Of a stretch of DNA of 6,289 nucleotides, positions 1 to 6,241 are shown in pieces; the stretch's first letter is position 1, and each line of letters begins with the position of its first letter. A program made the translations under genes and the position numbers. The DNA is from Chitinophagaceae bacterium. Lineage in GTDB: Bacteria; Bacteroidota; Bacteroidia; Chitinophagales; Chitinophagaceae. Location of the stretch: positions 1 to 6,289 of the forward strand of contig JADLEN010000154.1 in the NCBI GenBank assembly GCA_020846105.1, read 5' to 3'. Below the pieces are notes generated by a model. That model was given only the letters and a program-made list of their open reading frames with translations. It did not search any database and had not been told where the DNA came from.

Positions 1-20
1 ACTATCAATAGAAGTTTTTG

Positions 21-28
21 TACTTTTG
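21..28 (+). promoter_or_regulatory. Bacteroidota-type -7 promoter box for the etfBA operon
   Basis: TACTTTTG matches the Bacteroidota -7 consensus TAnnTTTG exactly and is followed by CA. Transcription would start a few bases downstream, near 33, giving an AT-rich leader of about 20 nt before the etfB ATG at 54. The -33 TTTG element should lie around bases 1 to 5 or outside the window and is not visible. The leader has no Shine-Dalgarno sequence, as is usual in this phylum. Confidence 0.75.
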
Positions 29-53
29 CAGCCAATTATAACACAAATAAATT

Positions 54-797
54 ATGAAGATATTAGTTTGTATTAGTCCTGTTCCCGACACGACTACTAA
101 AGTAGCCTTTACCGAGAACAACACACAGTTCAATACGCAAGGTGTTACCATGGTAATTAACGCCTATGACGAGTGGTATGCACTTGTACGCGCACTAGAA
201 TTGAAAGAAACGGGTGTAGCAACTGCCGTAAACCTAGTGACTGTTGGCAAGCCAGAAGCCGATGCAGTTATCCGCAAGGCATTAGCACTAGGTGGCGACG
301 AAGCCATTCGTATCGATACGGAAAGTACCGACCCCTACGTAATAGCAGCAGAAATAGCAGCTTACGCCAAAAGCGAAAATTACGACTTGGTGCTTGCAGG
401 AAAAGAAACCACAGATTACAACAATGCTGCTGTAGGCCCAATGATTGCCGACTTGCTAAATATCAATTATATAGGCTTTGCAAGCAAACTAGATGTAGCA
501 AATAACCAAGCAACAGTAGCACGCGAAATAGAAGGTGGCGAAGAGGTTGTAGCTGCAGCATTGCCAATAGTGGTAAGCTGCCAAAAAGGAATGGCGGAGC
601 CTAGAATACCTAATATGCGTGGCATTATGGCTGCACGTACCAAGCCTTTAAAAGTAGTTGCAGCAACAGGTATTGCAGCGCTCACCAATATCGTTTCTTA
701 CGAAATGCCACCTGCCAAAACAGGGGTTAAAATGTTTACCGTTGATCAAATGGATGAATTGGTTGCAGCATTGCACAACGAAGCAAAAGTTATTTAA
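54..797 (+). CDS. etfB: Electron transfer flavoprotein, beta subunit
   Basis: EtfB pairs with EtfA to form the soluble heterodimer that takes electrons from acyl-CoA and related dehydrogenases and passes them to the quinone pool through ETF-quinone oxidoreductase. The 247-aa length is normal for the family. The N-terminus (MKILVCISPVPDT) is the typical first strand and loop of the adenine-nucleotide alpha-hydrolase-like fold. Residues 111-133 (DLVLAGKETTDYNNAAVGP and following) form the nucleotide-binding loop, and residues 155-175 fit the ETF beta signature, with R157, E160, G161, G162 and P171. The segment around EPRIPNMRGIMAA (182-194) is the conserved partner-recognition region. The ATG at 54 is supported by the family N-terminus and by the promoter at 21-28. 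etfA follows 21 bp downstream, so the two are co-transcribed. Whether this ETF is simple or electron-bifurcating cannot be settled from sequence alone; no bifurcation partner is visible. Confidence 0.96.
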   Translation: MKILVCISPVPDTTTKVAFTENNTQFNTQGVTMVINAYDEWYALVRALELKETGVATAVNLVTVGKPEADAVIRKALALGGDEAIRIDTESTDPYVIAAEIAAYAKSENYDLVLAGKETTDYNNAAVGPMIADLLNINYIGFASKLDVANNQATVAREIEGGEEVVAAALPIVVSCQKGMAEPRIPNMRGIMAARTKPLKVVAATGIAALTNIVSYEMPPAKTGVKMFTVDQMDELVAALHNEAKVI

Positions 798-818
798 TTA
801 TCATTTCAAATTTCAACA

Positions 819-1796
819 ATGAGCGTTTTAGTTTTAATAGAAAATATAGAAGGCAACTTCAAAAAAAAATCATTTGAATTGGCACAATATGCCGCCACAA
901 TTGCCAAAAACTTAGGCACAGAGGCAACTGCATTAGTATTGGGCACCTGCGACAACGCTGCGATGACGCAACTTGGTGCTTATGGCACAAATAAGGTTTT
1001 GCACGTTGCAGATACCAAGCTCAATCAACTATCGGCCAAGGCTTATGCCAAAGCAGTAATTGCAGCTGCAGAAAAAATTGGGGCTAAAGTTATCATCGCT
1101 TCACACGACAATGTGGGCAAGTCTGTAGCACCTATGGTGGCAGCGCACATCAAAGCTGGCATCATTACAGGTGCCGTATCTTACCCCGATACCAGCAATG
1201 GTTTTGTGGTAAAAAGAAATGTTTTTGGTGGCAAAGCTTTTGCTTTTGTCAATATCAGCACCGATACTAAAGTACTTACTTTATTGCCCAATAGTTTTCC
1301 AGTAATTGCCGCAGAAGGTACTGCAACTGCTGAAACACTTGCTGTATCATTTGATGACCAAGATTTTGGTATTACGGTAAAAGAAACCAACAAAGTAACT
1401 GGCGCAGTGCCACTAGGCGAAGCCGAGCTTGTAGTGAGTGGTGGTCGCGGACTAAAAGGCCCTGAAAACTGGGGCATAATAGAAGATCTTGCAGCAACAA
1501 TGGGTGCGGCAACTGCTTGTAGCCGTCCGGTAGCCGATTCGCATTGGCGCCCGCACCACGAGCATGTAGGACAAACAGGCGGCACCATCCGCCCAAACCT
1601 ATACATCGCTATTGGTATCTCTGGCGCTATACAGCACCTTGCAGGTGTTAATGGTTCTAAGACAATCGTTGTTATCAACAAAGACCCAGAAGCTCCGTTT
1701 TTCAAAGCAGCAGATTATGGTGTGATAGGTGATGCCCTAGAAGTAACACCAAAGCTTAACGAAGCAATGAAAAAATTCAAAGCTGCTCAGCATTAA
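819..1796 (+). CDS. etfA: Electron transfer flavoprotein, alpha subunit
   Basis: EtfA carries the redox-active FAD of the ETF heterodimer and is the second gene of the etfBA operon. The 325-aa length is normal. Residues 1 to about 190 form the N-terminal alpha-hydrolase-like domain. The C-terminal FAD domain starts near residue 203 (ELVVSGGRGLKGPENW). FAD-contact motifs are visible: CSRPVADSHWRP (234-245), VGQTGG (250-255) and LYIAIGISGAIQHLAG (261-276), followed by INKDPEAPFFKAADYG (286-301). Two small departures from textbook sequences appear. GQTG is followed by G instead of the common K. The end of the ETF-alpha signature reads IVVIN where an Ala is usual (IVAIN). Both are conservative and do not suggest loss of function. 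The ATG at 819 has no Shine-Dalgarno sequence and a short A/T-rich spacer. The gene ends just before a strong intrinsic terminator. Confidence 0.97.
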   Translation: MSVLVLIENIEGNFKKKSFELAQYAATIAKNLGTEATALVLGTCDNAAMTQLGAYGTNKVLHVADTKLNQLSAKAYAKAVIAAAEKIGAKVIIASHDNVGKSVAPMVAAHIKAGIITGAVSYPDTSNGFVVKRNVFGGKAFAFVNISTDTKVLTLLPNSFPVIAAEGTATAETLAVSFDDQDFGITVKETNKVTGAVPLGEAELVVSGGRGLKGPENWGIIEDLAATMGAATACSRPVADSHWRPHHEHVGQTGGTIRPNLYIAIGISGAIQHLAGVNGSKTIVVINKDPEAPFFKAADYGVIGDALEVTPKLNEAMKKFKAAQH

Positions 1797-1820
1797 TCAA
1801 TACTATTAATAATTAAATAC

Positions 1821-1857
1821 AGAAAGGACAATGCTATTTTGCTTGTCCTTTCTTTTT
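1821..1857 (+). terminator. Intrinsic terminator of the etfBA operon
   Basis: AGAAAGGACAA (1821-1831) and TTGTCCTTTCT (1843-1853) form a perfect 11-bp stem. The loop is 11 nt, and the T tract runs to 1857. It begins 25 bp after the etfA stop codon, in the right orientation to end the etfBA transcript and separate it from the downstream gene. Confidence 0.92.
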
Positions 1858-1874
1858 AGGTTTACCCAAAGACT

Positions 1875-1882
1875 TTAATTTG
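1875..1882 (+). promoter_or_regulatory. Candidate -7 box immediately upstream of the TTG-start gene
   Basis: TTAATTTG followed by CAGC resembles the Bacteroidota -7 box TAnnTTTG, with one mismatch at the second base. No convincing -33 TTTG element is seen. It sits between the etfA terminator and the gene at 1888, where a promoter is expected. The TTTG ends only 5 bp before the start codon, so transcription would begin at or within a base or two of it, giving a leaderless or nearly leaderless mRNA. Confidence 0.4.
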
Positions 1883-1887
1883 CAGCA

Positions 1888-3021
1888 TTGAAAAAGTTAT
1901 TAGCCTTTATCCGAGCATTATTTAGCAATACCTTATTCCTAGCCAATATAAGTGTATCGGCTTGGTTATTGCTTTGCTGGTATGCCGCCAACACCAACCC
2001 TGCTGATGTACCCTACTTGGGCATCGTAAGCCTTAGTGCTGCATTTCCATTAGCTGCCAATATCCTTTTTCTTTTCGTATGGCTTTTTACGCGCAAAAAA
2101 TGGCGAAGCCTTTTACCCATAGCCACCTTGGTCATTTGCCATCAATTATTATTACCCATTTTCGGACTCAACATTTTGGCAAGCAACAATATGACACCTC
2201 AGCTAAATGGTTTGAAAATAATGAGTTGGAATGTGCACGGCTTGGGCTTGTTCGACAAGCCAGTGGATAAAACAACACCCGAAAAAATGTTTTCGATAGT
2301 AGAAAAAGAACAGCCCGATGTTTTCTGCATGATAGAGTTTTATACCAATACAGATGGCAGTAATAAAGAAGCGAGCAAATACTTTAATAATGCTGGCTAC
2401 AAGGAGTACCGTTTTATGTACGACAATGATTATGGCGCCAAAATATACATTGGCAATGCCGTTTTCTCTAAATACCCTTTATCCAATTTCGAGGAGATAC
2501 CTATAGACCAGTACATAAAACTCATGCGCTGCGATGTAAATTTACCGAACGACAAAAAGGTGCGACTATTTGTGGTGCATTTACAATCTTTTTTAATTGC
2601 CGACAAAGAAAAAGCTTTGATAGAGGAGATTAAAAAAAGTACCGACAAGCTAGAGCAAAACAAAGAATACTCTAAAAGCTTTCTTACCAAAATGAACAAT
2701 GCCTATGTGAAACGTGCACCACAAGCCATTCTCACACGTGCCGAGATGGCCAAAAGCCCCTACCCCACCATCCTCTGTGCCGACCTCAACGATGTGCCTG
2801 GCTCTTACACCTACACCACTATCAAAGGTGATATGAAGGATGCTTTTGCTGCAAAAGGCAAAGGCCTTGGGCGCACTTACAATAAAATATCGCCTACACT
2901 GCGTATCGACTATATTTTTTACGACCAAGACTATCTCCAACTCATTGGCTACAAATCCATGAATACCGAACAATACTCTGACCACAACCCGGTAATCAGC
3001 AATTTCATTTTCAAAAAATAA
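1888..3021 (+). CDS. Membrane-anchored endonuclease/exonuclease/phosphatase family protein
   Basis: The 377-aa protein has two parts. Residues 1-95 contain three likely transmembrane helices (about 15-33, 43-68 and 74-95), with a basic RKKW loop between the second and third. Residues 110-377 form a Mg2+-dependent endonuclease/exonuclease/phosphatase (DNase I-like) domain. Its catalytic motifs are present in order: SWNVHG (N115), a CMIEFY segment with the metal-binding E150, VVHLQS (H231), CADLND (D299, N301), RIDYIF (D341) and SDHNPV (D365, H366). The usual GDFND is ADLND here, which keeps the key residues. The substrate cannot be named; relatives cleave nucleic acids, phosphoinositides, sphingomyelin or other phosphodiesters. 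The start is a TTG: an in-frame stop lies at 1876-1878, no ATG occurs between, and the next Met (residue 102) would delete all three helices. The lipoprotein gene follows 43 bp downstream with no terminator between them, so co-transcription is likely. Confidence 0.88.
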   Translation: MKKLLAFIRALFSNTLFLANISVSAWLLLCWYAANTNPADVPYLGIVSLSAAFPLAANILFLFVWLFTRKKWRSLLPIATLVICHQLLLPIFGLNILASNNMTPQLNGLKIMSWNVHGLGLFDKPVDKTTPEKMFSIVEKEQPDVFCMIEFYTNTDGSNKEASKYFNNAGYKEYRFMYDNDYGAKIYIGNAVFSKYPLSNFEEIPIDQYIKLMRCDVNLPNDKKVRLFVVHLQSFLIADKEKALIEEIKKSTDKLEQNKEYSKSFLTKMNNAYVKRAPQAILTRAEMAKSPYPTILCADLNDVPGSYTYTTIKGDMKDAFAAKGKGLGRTYNKISPTLRIDYIFYDQDYLQLIGYKSMNTEQYSDHNPVISNFIFKK

Positions 3022-3048
3022 ATTTCCACTTCCTTTTTTCTTTCCCGC

Positions 3049-3059
3049 AAAAAAAAAAA
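3049..3059 (+). repeat. 11-A homopolymer just upstream of the lipoprotein start
   Basis: Eleven consecutive A residues end 5 bp before the ATG at 3065 (spacer CAACT). In Bacteroidota, A-rich leaders commonly replace the Shine-Dalgarno sequence and help translation initiation, so this is probably part of the ribosome-binding region. A run this long is also prone to slippage, which would change the leader length but not the reading frame. Confidence 0.6.
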
Positions 3060-3064
3060 CAACT

Positions 3065-3331
3065 ATGAAAAAACTTTTCTTTCTGCTGCCCTTATTGGCA
3101 TTTGCTTCTTGCATAAAAGTAGAGGCCGACCCCGCAGACCCCATAGACCCCAACCTGGCCATTGGCGACTACGTGTGCGACTGTACCTACGTTTCGGGCA
3201 ACTTAGACCCCAATAAAGTAGAGGAAACAAAACTATCTGGCAGAACCAGAATGGATGCCACCGTAGATTGCGACAAACTTCAAAGCAAATACGATATTCA
3301 GTTTTACTCTGGTACTTGTATCCTCAAATAG
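3065..3331 (+). CDS. Small four-cysteine lipoprotein of unknown function
   Basis: The 88-aa protein begins with a clear lipoprotein signal peptide: MKK, a hydrophobic stretch (residues 4-13) and a lipobox-like AFASC with the lipidated Cys at 16. F at -3 is less usual than L but falls within the accepted pattern. The mature part starts IKVEADPADPIDPN, an acidic, proline-spaced tether that could act as a Bacteroidota export signal to the cell surface; this is inference. Four further cysteines follow as CDC (38 and 40), C69 and C85, in a C-x-C, 28-residue gap, C, 15-residue gap, C arrangement that suggests two disulfides in the periplasm or at the surface. No family name or function is recognised. 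The intact signal peptide, the ordered cysteines and the position after a membrane-anchored enzyme with only 43 bp between argue that it is real and shares that transcript. The gene ends 15 bp before the shared terminator. Confidence 0.8.
   Translation: MKKLFFLLPLLAFASCIKVEADPADPIDPNLAIGDYVCDCTYVSGNLDPNKVEETKLSGRTRMDATVDCDKLQSKYDIQFYSGTCILK
3128..3154 (+). repeat. Three tandem 9-bp GACCCCnnn units inside the lipoprotein gene
   Basis: GACCCCGCA, GACCCCATA and GACCCCAAC follow each other in frame and encode the DPA-DPI-DPN tether just after the lipidated cysteine. The repeat lies at the linker, where a change in copy number would alter the tether length without breaking the frame. Confidence 0.7.
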
Positions 3332-3346
3332 TGAGGTATTAGTACC

Positions 3347-3379
3347 AAAAAAAAGGTCTGTTGTTACAACAGACCTTTT
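3347..3379. terminator. Bidirectional terminator shared by the lipoprotein gene and alaS
   Basis: AAAAGGTCTGTTG (3351-3363) and CAACAGACCTTTT (3367-3379) form a perfect 13-bp stem with a 3-nt loop (3364-3366). Read on the minus strand, the hairpin is followed by eight T residues (complement of the A run 3347-3354), a strong terminator for alaS. Read on the plus strand it is followed by TTTT and then A, a somewhat weaker terminator for the lipoprotein transcript. The loop is the alaS TAA stop codon, and the right arm encodes the last four AlaS residues. Confidence 0.9.
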
Positions 3380-5973
3380 ACTATTTCTATCACTTTATCT
3401 AGCTGGGCAGTGTCTTGCCCGCCAGCTGTGGCAAGGCTTTTCTGTCCGCCACCACCACCTTTTATAAGGGGTGCTATATGTGGTTTTATTATTTTTCCTG
3501 CATCTAGGTTATGGCTGGCTACCAAGGCATCATCTATTGCCACAGCCACTGCCGCCTTGCCATCGGCCTCGGCTACCAATACCGCTAGTGCATTGTGCAG
3601 CAAGGGTTTCAGCTGATTGGCCAATTTGCGCAGCGCATCAGCAGCATCTACAGACACCATAATACCTAGAAACCCGATACCATTTACCGTCTCCATTTTG
3701 GCCATCAAGGTTTTTGCCATTGCAGCCATTTCTTTGTTTTCTAACGCTTCTACTTTTTTCTCCAATGCATTTTTATCTTCTAGCAATTTTTCTATTGCCG
3801 CAAACGGATTCTTAGCTTTTAGCAGTTCGGCAATATGTTTGTGCTCGCTTGCCTTTTCATAAAAATGGCGCATAGCACCTGCGCCCGTAAGCGCTTCTAT
3901 ACGGCGCACACCTGCTGCCACGGCTGCTTCAGATACTATCGAGCACATACCTATCATACCCGTATGGCCCACGTGTGTGCCACCACACAGCTCTATAGAG
4001 TAGTTGGGGTCTATGGTCACTACCCGCACAGTATCGCCATATTTTTCGCCAAAGAGCGCCATAGCTCCTAGTTTCATAGCTTCTTCTTTTGGCAATTCTC
4101 TTATGACAACAGGGATATTTTCGCGTATTTTTTCATTTACCAAAAATGTTACCTGCTGTATTTCTTCGTCGCTCATCTTGGCAAAGTGCGAAAAGTCGAA
4201 ACGCAGCACATCGGCATTTACTAGCGAGCCTTTTTGTGCCACATGCGTGCCTAGCACTGTGCGCAGTGCAGCGTGCAATAGGTGGGTAGCCGTATGGTTG
4301 TAGGTAGTGGCTATTCGTTTTTCCCAATTTACTTTTGCCGTCACAGGCTGGCTCATATCTGCCAATACCGTATCGGCAAAATGAATTATCAGATCGTTTT
4401 CTTTTTTGGTATCGGTTATGGCTAGTGTTTCGTTGCCTATTATTAGCTCGCCTACATCGCCCACCTGTCCGCCACTTTCGGCATAGAAGGGGGTGGTTTC
4501 CAACACTATTTGGTATTGCTCTTTGCCCTTGGCTTTTACCTTGCGGTAGCGTGCCACGCGGCTTGCTACAAGCAAATCGTCGTAGCCCACAAAGCTGCTT
4601 TTTGCTACATCATTTACCAGCACCCAATCTTCTGTGTCTATGGCTGTGGCTGCCCTAGAGCGGTCTTTTTGCTGTTTCATTTCGGCTTCAAAAGCAGCTT
4701 CGTCCACCGTCAAGTTATTTTCAATCCCTATCAACCGCGTAAGGTCTATCGGGAAACCATAAGTGTCGTACAGCTCAAAAGCCGCCGCACCGTTTATTGC
4801 ACCTTTCGATTGTTTAATGATGTCGTCTATCTTGCGCAAGCCTTTTTCCAAGGTCCTCAAAAAAGCATCTTCTTCTTCTTTTATCACTCGGGCCACAAAA
4901 TCTTCTTGCTGTTTCAACTCCGGAAAAACCCCATCGAACTGTGTAGCTATCACCGGCAACAGCTGATGCAGCAAGGGTTGTTTATAATCTAGGTAAGAGT
5001 AATAGTAGCGTACCGCACGGCGCAGTATCCTCCGTATCACATAGCCAGCGCCCGTATTGCTTGGTAGCTGCCCATCGGCTATCGCAAAAGCTATGGTGCG
5101 TATATGGTCGCTGAGCACCCGAAACGCCACCGCCTCCTTGCTATCGCTAGCATCGTATTTTTTGTTGGCTATCTTTTCTATAGCCGCTATGGTACCCGTA
5201 AAAATGTCTGTATCGTAGTTGCTTTGCTTGCCTTGTATCACACGTACTAGCCGCTCGAAACCCATGCCGGTATCCACGTGCTTGGCGGGCAAAGGCTGTA
5301 GGCTACCGTCTTTCATACGGTTGTATTGCATAAAAACGTTGTTCCACACCTCTATCACCTGCGGGTGGTCGGCATTTACCAGGCTAGCGCCTGGTATGGC
5401 TGCGCGCTCTGCATCGCTACGGCAGTCTACATGTATTTCCGAGCAGGGCCCACATGGCCCCGTATCGCCCATTTCCCAAAAGTTATCTTTCTTATTGCCG
5501 CGCAATATCCGCGCTTCGGGCACATACTTTAGCCACTCGTCGTAGGCCTCTTGGTCAAAAGGCAGGCCCTCGCTTTCATCGCCCTCAAATACCGACACGT
5601 ACAGCTTTTCTTTGTCTAGTTTCAGCACATCCGTAAGCAGCTCCCAGCTCCAAGCTATAGCCTCTTTCTTGAAATAATCGCCAAAACTCCAATTGCCCAA
5701 CATCTCGAACATTGTGTGGTGGTAGGTATCTACACCCACCTCTTCTAGGTCGTTGTGCTTGCCACTCACCCGCAGGCATTTTTGCGTGTCGGCCACCCGC
5801 TTGTGGGCAGGCACTTGGTTGCCCAGGAAGTAGTCTTTAAACTGATTCATGCCCGCGTTTGTAAACAAAAGCGTAGGGTCGTTTTTTACCACTATCGGTG
5901 CCGATGGCACTATTGTATGGCCTTTAGATTCAAAAAAGTCGAGAAATTGTTGGCGTATTTCGGCAGCTGTCAT
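3364..5973 (-). CDS. alaS: Alanine--tRNA ligase
   Basis: AlaS attaches alanine to tRNA-Ala in the cytoplasm and hydrolyses mischarged Ser- and Gly-tRNA-Ala. The 869-aa protein (from the ATG at 5973) is full length; E. coli AlaS has 876 aa. The class II catalytic domain opens with AEIRQQFLDFFESKGH and includes NDPTLLFTNAGMNQFKD (31-47), WEMGDTGPCGPCSEIHVD (166-183) and VDTGMGFERL (233-242). The editing domain carries TPFYAESGGQVGD (494-506) and the zinc ligands H560, H564, C663 and H667 (NHTATH and CGGTH). A coiled-coil linker (about 720-765) leads to the C-Ala domain, which ends with the glycine-rich KGGGGGQKSLATAGG (838-852). An ATG two codons upstream (5979) is an equal alternative start. 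The frame stays open further upstream to 6144, but that 55-residue extension has no AlaS character and overlaps the promoter and repeat region. GC content is visibly higher (about 50-60% in lines sampled) than in the phosphatase-fold gene. Confidence 0.98.
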   Translation of the reverse strand: MTAAEIRQQFLDFFESKGHTIVPSAPIVVKNDPTLLFTNAGMNQFKDYFLGNQVPAHKRVADTQKCLRVSGKHNDLEEVGVDTYHHTMFEMLGNWSFGDYFKKEAIAWSWELLTDVLKLDKEKLYVSVFEGDESEGLPFDQEAYDEWLKYVPEARILRGNKKDNFWEMGDTGPCGPCSEIHVDCRSDAERAAIPGASLVNADHPQVIEVWNNVFMQYNRMKDGSLQPLPAKHVDTGMGFERLVRVIQGKQSNYDTDIFTGTIAAIEKIANKKYDASDSKEAVAFRVLSDHIRTIAFAIADGQLPSNTGAGYVIRRILRRAVRYYYSYLDYKQPLLHQLLPVIATQFDGVFPELKQQEDFVARVIKEEEDAFLRTLEKGLRKIDDIIKQSKGAINGAAAFELYDTYGFPIDLTRLIGIENNLTVDEAAFEAEMKQQKDRSRAATAIDTEDWVLVNDVAKSSFVGYDDLLVASRVARYRKVKAKGKEQYQIVLETTPFYAESGGQVGDVGELIIGNETLAITDTKKENDLIIHFADTVLADMSQPVTAKVNWEKRIATTYNHTATHLLHAALRTVLGTHVAQKGSLVNADVLRFDFSHFAKMSDEEIQQVTFLVNEKIRENIPVVIRELPKEEAMKLGAMALFGEKYGDTVRVVTIDPNYSIELCGGTHVGHTGMIGMCSIVSEAAVAAGVRRIEALTGAGAMRHFYEKASEHKHIAELLKAKNPFAAIEKLLEDKNALEKKVEALENKEMAAMAKTLMAKMETVNGIGFLGIMVSVDAADALRKLANQLKPLLHNALAVLVAEADGKAAVAVAIDDALVASHNLDAGKIIKPHIAPLIKGGGGGQKSLATAGGQDTAQLDKVIEIVKGLL

Positions 5974-5993
5974 AGTCATATATGTATAGTGCG

Positions 5994-6001
5994 CGAAGAT
6001 A
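5994..6001 (-). promoter_or_regulatory. Candidate -7 box for alaS
   Basis: On the minus strand the sequence reads TATCTTCG followed by C. This differs from the Bacteroidota -7 consensus TAnnTTTG by one base (C for T). Transcription would begin around 5990, leaving only about 10-17 nt before the ATG at 5979 or 5973. That leaves no room for a T-box or other leader regulation. A convincing -33 TTTG at the usual spacing is not seen; the TTTG at 6016-6019 on the minus strand is only 12 bases away, which is too close. Confidence 0.45.
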
Positions 6002-6060
6002 CTCGATGATGAGCAAATTCTCAGAAGCACTTTTGCCTGCCACAGCAGCTCGTTTTTCTT

Positions 6061-6235
6061 TTGGGCGATTGGGCTTTCATCTACTTCGTTGGGCTTTGGG
6101 TCTCGGGCTGTTGCTTGTACTCCGCCCCAAGGCCGCCGCCGCAAAGGCTTCAGCGGGGTACAGCTGCCATCCCGCGCAAGTTGGGCTTTGGGTGCAGCTA
6201 TTGGGCTTTGCTTGCCGCGTAGCTATAGTTACAGA
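6061..6235. repeat. GC-rich, internally repetitive intergenic element
   Basis: This stretch upstream of alaS holds no credible gene. It contains four exact copies of TTGGGCTTT at 6069, 6089, 6181 and 6201, arranged as two pairs, each with a 20-bp offset. The 13-mer GTTGGGCTTTGGG occurs at both 6088-6100 and 6180-6192. Between the pairs lies a GC-rich core (about 72% G+C in 6121-6180). In it, GTACTCCGC (6117-6125) can pair with GCGGGGTAC (6153-6161) as a 9-bp stem with one G-T pair and a 27-nt loop containing CCG triplets. The block resembles the dispersed GC-rich intergenic repeats I recall from Bacteroidota genomes, but I cannot verify that here. Open frames cross it on both strands, but their composition (long L/A/G/R runs) looks like translated repeat. 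Confidence 0.5.
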
Positions 6236-6241
6236 TACGCG

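Noticed and set aside
1181..1705. 174-codon minus-strand open frame within etfA
   Set aside because: It is antisense to the conserved FAD domain of EtfA and looks like a codon-bias shadow.
54..1796. Electron-bifurcating ETF system
   Set aside because: No bifurcation partner (such as FixC/FixX or butyryl-CoA dehydrogenase) is present, and the EtfB nucleotide loop does not decide the class by eye, so only a general ETF call is made.
2650..3162. 170-codon minus-strand open frame
   Set aside because: It spans two convincing plus-strand genes and the spacer between them, has no recognisable motif, and is best read as an antisense shadow.
4510..4992. 160-codon plus-strand open frame within alaS
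   Set aside because: It lies fully antisense to the conserved editing and linker part of alaS and has no promoter or known motif.
5974..6060. T-box or other riboswitch controlling alaS
   Set aside because: The likely leader is only about 10-17 nt, and no T-box or aptamer-like sequence is visible.
5974..6144. N-terminal extension of AlaS to an upstream ATG
   Set aside because: AlaS family proteins begin at the AEIRQ segment. The extra residues have no AlaS character and would overlap the promoter and repeat block.
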